Source: Eucommia ulmoides
Taxonomy: Eukaryota > Streptophyta > Magnoliopsida > Garryales > Eucommiaceae
Direction of reading: 5' to 3'
DNA: 64,000 nt
NCBI GenBank assembly: GCA_016647705.1
Contig: CM028334.1
Coordinates: 1,054,001-1,118,000, forward strand
Part shown: positions 23,563 to 34,800 of the stretch, piece after piece
Layout: each line of letters begins with the position of its first letter
Position numbering within the stretch: the first letter of the stretch is position 1
Made by a program: the position numbers and the translations under genes
Notes under the pieces: generated by a model
Databases searched by the model: none
Seen by the model: the letters and a program-made list of their open reading frames with translations, nothing else
Told to the model about the DNA's origin: nothing

Positions 23563-24300
23563 AAAAACTTTACCTGATATGGCGAGAATTTATCCCAGAA
23601 AAGTTATCATTTAAGAGAAGCATAAAACTCTCAAATCACAAAAAGCACATATGCAAGAAGAGACAACCCACTCACAAGTCATGAGTTATCCTTCACCAGT
23701 CATCAAAAAGATAAGAGTGCAAGATCAGTAATTGCAAGGCAATATTGGCACAGGGACACAAACAATACCTTAAAATTGGTAAACTATGAAGTTTGAATCC
23801 ACAAAATCGGTAAACTGTTTCAGTTACCTGATTCCTATTCCTAATCCCAAAATTTTAGAATTAATGTACGGAAATCGTTTAGTAAATAAGTTTTTGTTCT
23901 CAAGATTTTGGGAGTAATTTGGGATTATTTCCTGAATTCCTTATAATCTGAGAAACAAAAAAACAATGTTGATTCTTATTCATTCCCACAAAACTATTCT
24001 CACTACCATCCCACTGGCCGCCACCACCCTGCCGGACACCACAACCCATTGGCCACCATCACCCCACCGACCACCTAACATTTAAAGAAAAAAAAAATAA
24101 GAACAAATGTTGCAATCAAACGTGTTTCTTGTTTCTATTCTCATAAATGAAAAAGAAACAATTTCAGGATAATAGTCGTTGCCAAACATATTTCTACTTC
24201 TAGAATACTCTAGAACGCAAACAAAATTACCATCTCATTCCATCCAAGTTTATTGAAAGTAGAAATAGAAAAACAGAAACACTAACCAAACACCAACTAT
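23563..24300. mobile_element. HPt upstream DNA followed by MITE of family B (23829-24300)
   Basis: 23563-23755 is the outer part of the duplicated HPt upstream region. 23829-24300 is a family B MITE with foldback arms, a CCACTGGCCGCCACCACC-type centre and the terminal text AACACTAACCAAACACC. Confidence 0.65.
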
Positions 24301-27300
24301 ATCACCAAATCAGAACGGCTCAAGACAGTGAAAGGAGCAAGTACATGATGATCCTAAATCTAGCAGACACAAATCAATGGGTTCATATGACTTGACATGA
24401 CCAAAGTTTCCAAGTGCTTCGACTTTCTGAAATACTGTGTGTATTGAAGTTGGGAATATTCACACCACAGTAAGAGTACACCGACTAAGGAAATAAATAA
24501 CCAAATAAGGAAAAAGGAGAACAAAGGGGAAAAAAATCTCAATGATTACGCCAAAGAGCTTTAGATTGCAGAAGTGGTCCTTGTCATCTTTCCCCTCCTG
24601 CAATTTTTTGCTCAATGTTTGAAGGGAGAAGTGTTTGAGAAGAGATTCTCCCTTTATTCCTCTGGCACACCCTAGTGAAGAAAAGAGATTTTACCTCTCT
24701 CTCTCTCTCTTTGTGTCACATCTAATCCTTCATTAAAGAAATAAAGGCTACTAAGGTGGGTGGAGAGGGATCAGAATATGATTGGGTTGCTTTTCTGGAA
24801 CGGAATGTGATTTTGTTTTCCTATCACTGTCTCCTATGTTGATAAGAATCAACCCTGGACAGTGATAAAGCCCGGATTACTATACCAAGAGGGATGATTT
24901 TTTTTCTCTCAAATTTACATCACTCCAAGGACAGCCCAGTGCACGAAGGCGGGTCTGGGGAGGGTCCGAGGACTATTACAAGACAAGTACAACATCACCC
25001 CCACCCCACCCCCATCCCCCCAAAAGAAAAATGAAGAAGCAAGAAAAGAGAAGGGGCGAACAGGAAAATAGCGTGGAAAAGAAAAATTCAACCAAAGAAG
25101 AGGGAAAGAAATAGCACACGGAAAAATTGCAAGAAAGCATCGGCAGGAACAAATTATGTATATAGAATTAGATGAAATTTTGGACACGGAAATAGCGAAT
25201 TAGATTCAATTATTCAAGTTAAAAGAAAACCCATTAATTTGAGAATAATTGCAGGACCATATCTCTCCCATCAAATATTACAGGTGTTGCAGCCACCAAA
25301 TATCAAATAGGGATAAAGGATATTAATCGGCTATTTTAATTATATGTCCACCAATTTACTCTATCCACGGCGAAGGCGATATTATGTAGTCTAAAAAAGG
25401 CGAAAATAAGAAAAGGCATGAAGCAGAAAAACTCATATCCTATTGAATTGATCTACTCTAAATTTTCTGTTTTCCTTAAGTCTTCTAATCATCTATTGTC
25501 GTTACCACTTCTACAGTGCATATATAACATTATCAGCCTTCAATCGACTTTCCTTATGCTCGAGGTAAAAAAAATTGATCTTAATTAAGAAATTGATTCA
25601 AAAACATCTCGACTCGCAAGACAGGAAGATATGAACAAAAATAAAGTTTCCGTTATAAAGTCGCTAAGATGTCGTGTGATTTATCCAAGAAACTACTCCC
25701 ACCAGTAGAATAAGGCCTAACAGGAACCAGAATCTCCTGATTATTGACAAGCTGGGAAAACAATATCGAATCTTCTAATGTTGATGAGGGTAAAACTGTT
25801 CTTAAGATGAAAGATATATATATATATATATATAAGAACAAAACCATCTAGATTAGATGAACATAATGAAAAATGGAATATAGGGCAACTGGCTCACAGG
25901 GTGAGGGTAGGTTTGCCACATCAAAGAATTAGCAGCTCAGATTTTATTAAAAAAATATCCCTTTCCCCTCATCAAGATTGTGCTCTAGAGAATAATCCAA
26001 TCTTGGAAGCATTTATGCAATCATCAAGAAATTAGCTTTATGGTCGCTTTCTCACTGACCTTTTCGCAGATATTCTCCTAGCAGAACCTATTCTGCTCAT
26101 CTGCGTGAGAATCACATTGCCTCACAGAAATCATTAAAGGTAGCACCTACCCAACACAAAAAAAATGTTTGCTCCATAAGGCAAAGTTCATTGGAATAAA
26201 TTGTACAAGACAAGATCATCTAGTAACACGCCTAATGGGGGAAAATAAACAGAATAAATAAATAAATAAATTTACGGATGCAACATAAATGACTGTTTCA
26301 GGAACGGCAAAGTTCATTGGAATAAATTGTACAGGACAAGATCATCTAGTAACACACCTGATGGACGAAAATAAACAGAATAAATAAATTTACGGCTGCA
26401 ACATAAATGACTGTTTAAGAAGACACAAAACAGGACTGTGTAGGTGAACCATCAAAGAGAATAGATAGATTGTTCCTTGTGCTTGAAAGTTACATGTATG
26501 GTGCTAATAGATTCAGAAATACTAACAATAATAGTTTTGTCTCCAAAAGGTAGACAACTGTATATCCAATGCTGGGCTAATTTGCTTCTGAAATAAAAGA
26601 ACAACTTGGGCATGTGGACCCATATGTAGACATACTCCACAAGTTGATGATCATATTGGAGAAAGGTGATAAGTTCAAATAAATTTGATTATTCCATCGT
26701 ATTTTGGGGCAAAGTGCCACAGTTATTTATAAAGAAAGTAAATGAAAATGGCTAAATATGCAAGTTATAACACAAAACACATATACAATATACATACACA
26801 CACACACACATACATGCACAGATATATTCAGAAAATTAAATCCCCTTCCAATAAAAAAGGGGCGAAAATGGGAATAGAGAAATTATTCGCTGCAAATATA
26901 CATATTTTTGTGCAAATAGTATGCCACATAATCAACATATATGCTTGAAGTTTTCAGAATATGGGGTTAAATGCACAGAAGAAGCTGTACTTGTAAGCAT
27001 CACTGTCAATGCAGAATAATTGGATTCTAGGAACAAAAGGACGGCCTAAAAAAGGAAAGAATACAGTTAAAGGTACCAACAACAGTTACACGATTGTCCC
27101 TGGCTCCCTGCTCACTGCAAAAGACAATTGTAATTGATTCTTTCTCCAATAAAGAAGAGGCAATTAAAATAGCTTCCTCCGCAAATGATGTGTTAATGGT
27201 GAGGCCTTCCTCCTACTTCCAGTCCTCTCAATACACGCATGGCGGACAGGAGAGTAAAAATCGCATTTCAAAACAGCTGAAATTCAACTGATTCGGTTCC

Positions 27301-27467
27301 GATAAACCGCATTTTATATGAATTTTGTTAATCGAGATACAGATCAACTACGCTATAATGGAAGAACGATCGAACTATATACTCGCAACTATCAGGTTTT
27401 TATAACTCATTTCGCGAACATGAAGAACTGGAGGATAAGCAAACTGCTATGATCGAAATGAGCTTAC
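24301..27467. other. Long spacer with no certain gene
   Basis: 24301-24900 is transcribed-looking mixed sequence without a recognised frame. An Au SINE fragment lies at about 24912-24970 (CAGTGCACGAAGGCGGGTCT, then GGGGAGGGTCCGAGG). The remainder has short open frames with no recognised product. A tandem duplication lies at 26181-26425 and (CA)n at 26795-26812. If the small exon at 27468-27493 is real, part of this stretch would be its intron or further exons. Confidence 0.4.
26181..26425. repeat. Tandem duplication of about 125 bp
   Basis: 26181-26305 and 26306-26425 share nearly all of their sequence (GGCAAAGTTCATTGGAATAA, CATCTAGTAACAC, ATGACTGTTT). They differ by a few substitutions and by the number of AATA units. 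Confidence 0.9.
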
Positions 27468-27600
27468 CGGCTACCGTAACTGTCACCGGCCATCGCTGTG
27501 GGTCAGTATTCTCTCCTCCCCTCCTCTTCCTCCTCCACCGGCACCGCCGGCGCCGCCGGTTTAGGCTACTTTTACTTTGAGTTCCGAAGAGAGAAATTCA
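27468..27600 (-). other. Candidate first exon of an unrecognised minus-strand gene
   Basis: On the minus strand a GC-rich leader full of GCCGGCGGTGCC words leads to ATGGCCGGTGACAGTTACGG (start codon 27491-27493). A good donor CG/GTAAGCT follows at 27467-27468, giving only M-A-G-D-S-Y-G-S-R. This looks like a real plant 5' exon, but I could not find matching downstream exons, so it may belong to a non-coding transcript or a gene remnant. Confidence 0.3.
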
Positions 27601-27837
27601 GAAAATAAAACACACGGGAAGTCCCAAATAATAAATTTAATTTTAAAAAAAAATATGCTTAAAATATAAATTTTAGTTTTATCTTTCAAGTTGAATTTCA
27701 CTTAAATTTTAGTCTCACATTATATGTATTATAAGAAGAACTTGATAAGTAAATTCGGATTATAATAAATATTAGTTACATATAACGAATATTAGTTATA
27801 ATTTAATAATTATTAGTTATAATTTAATAATTGCTAT

Positions 27838-29297
27838 TGTTGCTGTTAAAAACTAGTAAACGCCATCAGTATGGTCTGGATAAGTGACACGTGTGAACTT
27901 GTTGCTGACGTAGGGGTGATGCACTGGGGAATCCGAGCTCCGATCTCAGTGACCTTCTGACGCTTTGGAAACCCCTGCAATTTGACCCGAGCTCTCTACT
28001 TGACTCAGAGATCCTGTTCAAATTCCGAGCTAAACTCTTTTCTAGATTCTGTTCCGATCTCCGAGTTGAGCTCCAAGTCTGCATTCTGAGCACCTGCACA
28101 AAGACTTACCGGGATTGTGCCCAGTGAAACCCATCCGCCATGAAAATAAGTATCCCAAAGAAGAAGATTAAAGTGCTCTAGAGTGAAATAGAAGCAAATA
28201 AGGCGCTAGGCTCGATTAGCACAGTGAAATTAGGGAGCTTAGCCCGTTTATTTAACTTAATTCAACTGGCAACTAATGAACTTGTAGATTAAGGACTTAA
28301 ATATTTGGACTGGGCTTTTGGGCCCATTAGTAGAAGTCTATGGGTCGGCCCACTTGAAATAGAGATTAGGGCTCGTTTCTAGCCCCCTTTAACTGATCAG
28401 GAGGTAGAGAGGATGTCAGAACGACATCAGGAACTTCAAAACGGCCTTAGAGGCTTCATTTGTAGAAGGATTCGAGATGAGGGTGCTCGGACCCCTCAAC
28501 TCAGCCACAACTTCAATTTCGTTTAAGAGACTTCCTTTGGAAGAAGTCCGATTTGAGGGTGCTTGGACCCCTCAGCTCGGACACGCAACTTCACTTTGAG
28601 TCTCTATTTGGAGGAAGTCTGAGTTGAGGGTGCTCGTGCCCCTCAGCTCAGTCAAGTGGCTTCGATATTTATTTGAGGTCCCCTTTGGAGGAAGTCCGTG
28701 CTGAGGGTGCTCGGACTCCTCTTCTCAAACCAATCTTCTTGGCCTCTTTGATATTTGTGGCTTGGAGGCTTTCTACTTTGCAAATACCTGAGTTGAGGGT
28801 GCTCGGAACCCTAAGCTCGGTCCATTTTCGATACTTGAACTTGGAGGAGCTTCAAGATGGTTGGAGTCTCCCTCTTTTGTATATGCCTGAGCTGAGGGTG
28901 CTCGAAATCCTTAGCTCGGCCTATCTTCAACACTTGAACTTGGAGGAGTCATGGAAGGTTTTAGTGTCCCCCCTTTATATATGTCCGAGTTGAGGGTGCT
29001 CGGAGCCCTCAGCCCGACACCTTCTTCATACTTGGATATTTTGAAGGAGTTGAGGGTTTGAGGCTTCCCCTTCTGTGTATGTCTGAGCTGAGGGTGCTCG
29101 GAGCCCTTAGCTCAGCCCATGTTAAGGCTTGGAGGTTCTGGAGGGGACCGGTCTTCAAGATGGTTTTGGGCCTCCCAACTTGCTAATGTCCGAACTAAGG
29201 GTGTTCAGAGCCCTCAGCCCGAACCAATATCCATACTTGAGCTTGGGGATGAGCCTTTATGTACGTATGACCTTCATGACCATCTTTACCTCCATCA
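27838..29297. mobile_element. LTR-like insertion (probable solo LTR) within the family F MITE
   Basis: It begins TGTTGCTG, ends CCATCA and is flanked by near-identical 5-bp repeats (GCTAT at 27833-27837, GTTAT at 29298-29302), as for an LTR of a retroelement. A relative beginning TGTTGATACTAAAAAG lies at about 29887 onwards and shares CCTGCACAAAGAC and ATTAGGGAGC words. No gag or pol is visible. The family could not be named and the copies have diverged clearly. Confidence 0.5.
28470..29225. repeat. Nine-unit minisatellite of hairpin-forming repeats
   Basis: A core of about 30 bases, GAGTTGAGGGTGCTCGG followed by its near-inverse CCCTCAGCTCGG, recurs at about 28476, 28552, 28621, 28699, 28791, 28889, 28988, 29088 and 29191. 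Spacing is 70-105 bases and tends to grow along the array. Each core can fold into a short hairpin. The spacers share GGAGGA and TCTTCA words. Confidence 0.8.
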
Positions 29298-29886
29298 GTT
29301 ATATTTTTACATATATTTGTGTATTTTTTATTATATATACTTATATAATATTAGTTACATGTTATAATTACATATATTTGTGTAATATTTGTGACATTTA
29401 ACAAATATTACACTCATAAATTAGTTTAATATTAGTTACATATATTTGTGTACATTTAGTTACATGTAACTAATTACATATATATTTTGTGTGATTTTTG
29501 TTACATCTAATAAATTTTTTTACACAAATTAGTTACGAATTACAAAATAGAATAATATTTGTTACATCTAACAAAAATTTACACAAAAAATTGTTACATA
29601 TAACTGCACATGTAGTGGACTTCTACTTTTTTTAAATAGACAAGACTAAAATAGAAGTAGCTTCCTCCTCTGAATTTTTTTTTAAAATTAAGAATGAAAG
29701 AAGAGATGTCCCACTTAAAGATTATTCAATTTACACTTTATGCCCTTTATCTTTAGCTATACCCAAACAAGAACTTATTTTCATGTGTGAACTTTTATCC
29801 TAATTGTAGGAGTGTTTTACACTTTATACCTTTAAACTTTGACCATTATTTTACTTTGGTCTTTGTAGTTTTAATTTAAACACAAG

Positions 29887-30840
29887 TTGTTGATACTAAA
29901 AAGTGGTGGCGGGTCAACAGTGTGGTCCGGGAGGATATTTGGGGGACGGCCCTTAGCGCTGCAACTGGTTGAGTTCAGGGGTGGTGACGATTTCCGAGCT
30001 GAGCTCCATTCTTCTGCTCCAAGCACCTGCACAAAGACCCACCGGGGTTATCCCTAGTAAAGTCCCTCCGGCGTAAGAGTAAGTATTCCGGGGTGGAGAG
30101 CTGAAGATATATTGAGTTCAGTAGTAGTGATGTACCTCTGGGCAGTGGGTGCCCCGGTGTACTTATAGGCACCAGTGCTTGATTAATGCCGCAAAATTAG
30201 GGAGCCAGCTCAGGTTAATTAACATAATCTGCTGGACAACTAATGAGCAGACATGTTAGCCCTCTAAATGTCTGGGCTGGCTTTTGAGACCATAAGTAGA
30301 GGCCCATGGGCCAGAGCCTCACAACGGCCCGACGAACTCCCGAGTACTGAGGTGGTAAGTAGAGGGTGCCTCAGACCGTCAGTTCGGCAGGTCGGACCTC
30401 AGCTTGCCGGTCCCGATTTCTTCACTAAGACGATCCTCAGTTCGGCTGGGGAGCATCTTAACTCGGTACTAAAGGGATTTCAGCTCTCATTCCTACCGCT
30501 CTTCTATAACTGGGCGTATTTTAACCACGTGACGTACCTAACGAGATTCCCCTATATCACAAGTCATCCTGATTGTAAAGAAATATCGCAAGCTAAAGAT
30601 TATAATTTTCATTCTTCTATTCACACATAATATATTAACTTATTCTCACACGGGATGAAGAGTCTTTGGTAAACACTATACAGTATTCTTAAACTTTTTA
30701 ATTTTGCAGTTATTTTTTATTTTCGTTCTTCTATTCACACATAATATATTAACTTATTCTCATACTGAATGGAAGGTCATCGGTAAACACTACACTGTGT
30801 TCTTAAACTTTTTAATTTTGCAGCTATTTTTTTTAAGTTG
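29887..30840. mobile_element. Second LTR-like copy with a tandem duplication at its end
   Basis: It begins TGTTGATACTAAAAAG and follows the insertion at 27838-29297 through shared blocks to about 30320, but without the minisatellite. From 30606 to 30836 a block of about 120 bases (CTTCTATTCACACATAATAT, ATTCTTAAACTTTTTAATTT) is repeated twice in tandem. No coding part is seen. The right boundary is not established. Confidence 0.4.
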
Positions 30841-30964
30841 ATTGATATTCTAGTACAGATTGGAGATTAGAGATCGGAGATTTTCGGCTGAATAATAACA
30901 AAATTGAATTTCACATAGATATTAATAGTTTTACTCCAAGGGTAAAAAAAATGTTTAAACTTTG

Positions 30965-31645
30965 AGACAACAATAACAATAACAACTAAGCCTTTGTTCC
31001 ATTTATGTAAGGTCGACTACATGAATCCATTTACGACATAGAGATTGATCAAAGACCATCCCCTCCGTTAGGTTTAATGTAGCCAAATCATTTATAATAG
31101 TCTCGTCCAACGTCTTCTTAGGTCTATCTCTTCCTCTGGTAGTCCATTAAACTTGAACTAAATCACATTTTCTCACTGACACTTCTATGAATTTTTTATG
31201 CACATGCCCAAACTATCGTAAACAATTTTATCTTCGATAGGTGTTATTCCTAAATTCTCTTTAATAATTTCATTCTTAATTTTATTCATTCTCGTATTTC
31301 TACTCATCCACCGCAGCATCCTCATTTCTGTCACTCCAATTTTCTAGACATGATTCGTTTTTACCACCCAACATTCTGAAACATAAAGAAGCACTGGTTT
31401 TATAGCAAATTTTGTAGAATTTTTCTTTAAGTTTCAACAGAATACTACGATCACAAATCACCCCAACTGCACTTCTCCACTTTAACCAACCTACCTTGAT
31501 TCTATGCATAATATTCTCCTCGATTTTGCCATTATTTTGAATCATTGAACCTAAATATCTAAAACAATCACAAATCATCCAATTTTCTGGACATGTTTCA
31601 ACTTTGAAAAAAAAGATAAATTTATTTAATTTAATGAAGAAATAA
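30965..31645 (-). mobile_element. 5'-truncated LINE (RTE-like) 3' end
   Basis: On the minus strand a frame reads CFRYLGSMIQNNGKIEENI, HRIKVGWLKWRSAVGV and LKLKEKFYKI, the C-terminal part of plant RTE-type LINE reverse transcriptases. After it come degenerate coding text, RPKKTL-like residues and the end of the element with a TTGTTATTGTTATTGTTG tail at about 30968. Only the last 0.7 kb of the element is present. The frame is not continuous to the normal end, so it is a dead copy. Confidence 0.8.
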
Positions 31646-31774
31646 TTCAATTGCATATTTGTCTGCAATTTTACATAAAATCAAGAAGGAAAAGAGGGGG
31701 GGGGGGAGGGTAATTCTAGGAAAATTATTTCATATATGCATTTTTAAAGAGTTGCTAATACACACTGAATATTA

Positions 31775-31779
<5 letters not shown>

Positions 31780-31812
<33 letters not shown>
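31780..31812. repeat. Long T run just downstream of the MYB stop codon
   Basis: More than 30 consecutive T on the plus strand immediately beyond the MYB coding end. On the transcript this would be a genomic A run in the 3' untranslated region. Confidence 0.8.
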
Positions 31813-31816
<4 letters not shown>

Positions 31817-31833
31817 TCCCATCCAAACAGATC

Positions 31834-34800
31834 CTAGACTGCGCTACCGTTGTTCTTATACACGACGGTTCCGGTCCCGTTCGCCGTCGCGCTCGCGTGA
31901 AACGCCGATTGCCTCGACGGCTCCCCCAACAATTTCAGGGAAAGCGGCGAAAGACCATTCCCTCCTCCTCCTCCATCTCCTAGGCTCAGCTGTGACAGCC
32001 CAACCAGTTCGTCCACATTCACCGGGTCTCGCCGGAGCACCGGAATCGGCTTCAAGACCTGGTGGTGCGAAGCCTCTCCTCCTCCGACGGCGGCGGCGCT
32101 TGTTGTCCATACGGGAAAAGAAACAGGAATAAACGCCGGAAAAAACGAGGGAATCATCGGAGTAAGTTCTTCGGCGGCGGGTGTCTCTGTTTCTTTGGTT
32201 TCTTCAGATTGTTCGTGGGTGGTGGAGGTAGCGTCCATGGAATCAAAATCTGGCCGGAGAGAGAGGTTCAGAGAAGGGAGTGAGTTGTTGTGATTATCGG
32301 GCTCGATGGGTTCAGCCAAGGCCATGAGCTGTTCGCCGTCGTTTTCTAGTAATAGAGGCGGAGGCAGCATAAATTGCTCTTCCGGCAGCTGTGGCTGATC
32401 TGTGCCCTGTTCAAACAACAATGGAAGTGAAATGATTCACTTTTTCTGTTCCTAGATTGAACATTTAAAAACTTGGGAACAATTTTATTCCGTTCTCATA
32501 TATGTAGAAATTTGAGTAGAGGAAAAAAAATTGTGTTTTCATACTTCTGAGAAGAGAAATACTAGGAACAAAAAACGATTAGATTTTTTTTGTTGTTGTT
32601 TTCATATTTCTGGGAACAGAAATACTAAGGTGCCGTTTGTTTTTAGTGTTTCTGTTTTTTGTATTTTTGTTTCCGTTCCCAACAAAACTGGGAACAGAAA
32701 AGAAAAAAAATAGCAAACCAGAAATCTGTTTCTGTTCTGTCTCCAGATTTTTGGAACAAAATTTCGGGAAACATATAATAACAAACAAAAATTGTTCTCA
32801 GATTTTCATTTCGGTTCCAAAATTTCTGAGAATCAAAACCAGAATTTGGGAACAAAAACACTAAAATAAACGCCACCCAAACAAACGGAAATTTAAGGTG
32901 GCGCTTGTTTTAGAGTTCTTTTCGCAGAAATTTGTTCTAAAATTCTCCGAGTTGAGCAAAAATGGGTCCTTTTTTTTTGTTCCCACTTGTTCAACCTTCT
33001 CTGAGAACAGAAACAGAAATCAGGTAACAGAACAAAACCTTTCTCGGATGCTCATTTTTGTTCCAATTTTTCAGAGAATAGAAACAGAAATATGGGAACA
33101 AAAAACACAATAAACACCACCAGACAAACAGAACCTAAAGTGGCGTTTATTTAGAGCTTCTGTTCAAACGAATTAGTTCTAAACATATTGGAGTAGAACA
33201 GGAATGTTTTTTTTGTTACTGTATGTTCTCTGAGAACAGAAACAAAAATCAGGGAAAAGAACACAATTCTTCTCAGATTTTCATTCCTTCACAAAGTTTC
33301 AGGGAATCAAACCATAATGTAGGAACAAAAACACTAAATATGTTCAAAAATTTATATGAGTAGAACAGAAACGGATTTTATTTTTTATTTTTTAAATTCC
33401 CGTATGTTCCACGTTTTCCGAGAACAGAAACAGAAATGCTCAAATAGAAAAAGTTTCAAGCAAAAATCAAAATGATAAGGGGAAGAGGGGGGGTTTAGGG
33501 TTTTAGGGTTTTAGGGTTTAGGGCAAACCGAATCAGTAACCATGTCAAACAGGGAGGATCTTCTTTTTCTTCGACTAGAATTTGTTTGGCGGATGAAATA
33601 CTTCTGGGCATGGCTTGCAACCTGAGTTGGCGTTCTTGATGTCACAAAATTACGCGAAATGCCACGCCAATCGCCTTTTCCAAGCTTATTCAGACCCAAT
33701 AGGAACAGCCGATGCTCCTCTTCTGTCCACGGCACACCTTCAAAAAAAAAAAAAAAACACTCCCAATATGATTCTAAATTTTCAAAATGTTTGTTTAGGT
33801 CGCGTTTGGTAGTACAAAATTGAATCCATCGAATTGGGAATTGAAAATAAAATCATGTTAATTTTTTAGGGTTTTTTACAATCGTTCATTTTTGTTCTGA
33901 TTCCATGCAACCAAACACGACCTTGGGTAGCGTTTGGCAGCACAGAATTCACCCCTTGGAATTAGAATTGAAAATGCATGCGCGTAATTTTTTAGATTTT
34001 TACATGCGCTCATGTGTAATTCCAATTCCGAGGCTCCAATTCCATGCAACCAAACACTACCTTGGCGTGAATCAGATATGTAGTAAAGCAAAATTCAAAC
34101 AATAAGGGTGTGTTTGGGTAAAGTATTTGATTTCGAGAAGGTGCGGAAAAATAGCTCGACGCCAAGATGATAAAAAGCTTAACACGGGATTTGTTGACAA
34201 AAATGATAAAGAAAATTTTACAAATCCCTTTTCAAAATCAAATACCTCATCCAAACGGACCATGAGGGGTTGTGAGGTTTTTGAAGAAGGTTTTTGATTT
34301 CGAGAATGGATTTGTAAAATTTTCTTACATTTTGTTAAAAATTAACAGCACTTTCTCTAAATGAAATACGTCTTTCAAACAACTTATCCAAACGCACCCT
34401 AAGAAAATTTTACAAAAATCCTTTTTCGAATCAAATCAAATACATTTTTCAGATACCTCACTCAAACACACCCTAACTATCCATATTCACACGACAAATA
34501 AAAACACAGAAACAACAAGCCTTACCAGAAGCCTAATATCATATTTTCCTTAATAAATTTAAGTCCCCAGTAGTTGAATTGATAATTATATATATATGTA
34601 TATATAACAGGCAGCTCGGTGTTACAAAACTTCTGCTATGCATAGAGTCCAGGGAAGAGTCGGACCACTTGGGACTATTGTACGCAGCCTTACTTGCTTT
34701 GCAAGAGGTTGTTTCCACGATTCAAACATGTGACCTCCAGATTACACAGCGACAACTTCTACCGTTGCACGATATAAATGTATATATAAGAATTTATATG

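Larger units (their letters stand above)
27630..29720. mobile_element. MITE of family F, split by an LTR-like insertion
   Basis: The left part (27630-27837) and right part (29298-29720) align respectively with the start and end of the uninterrupted family F copies at 51775-52375 and 60365-60928. Shared words are GTAAATTCGG, TTAGTTACAT, ACACAAATTAGTTA and AAAATTAAG. Confidence 0.65.
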
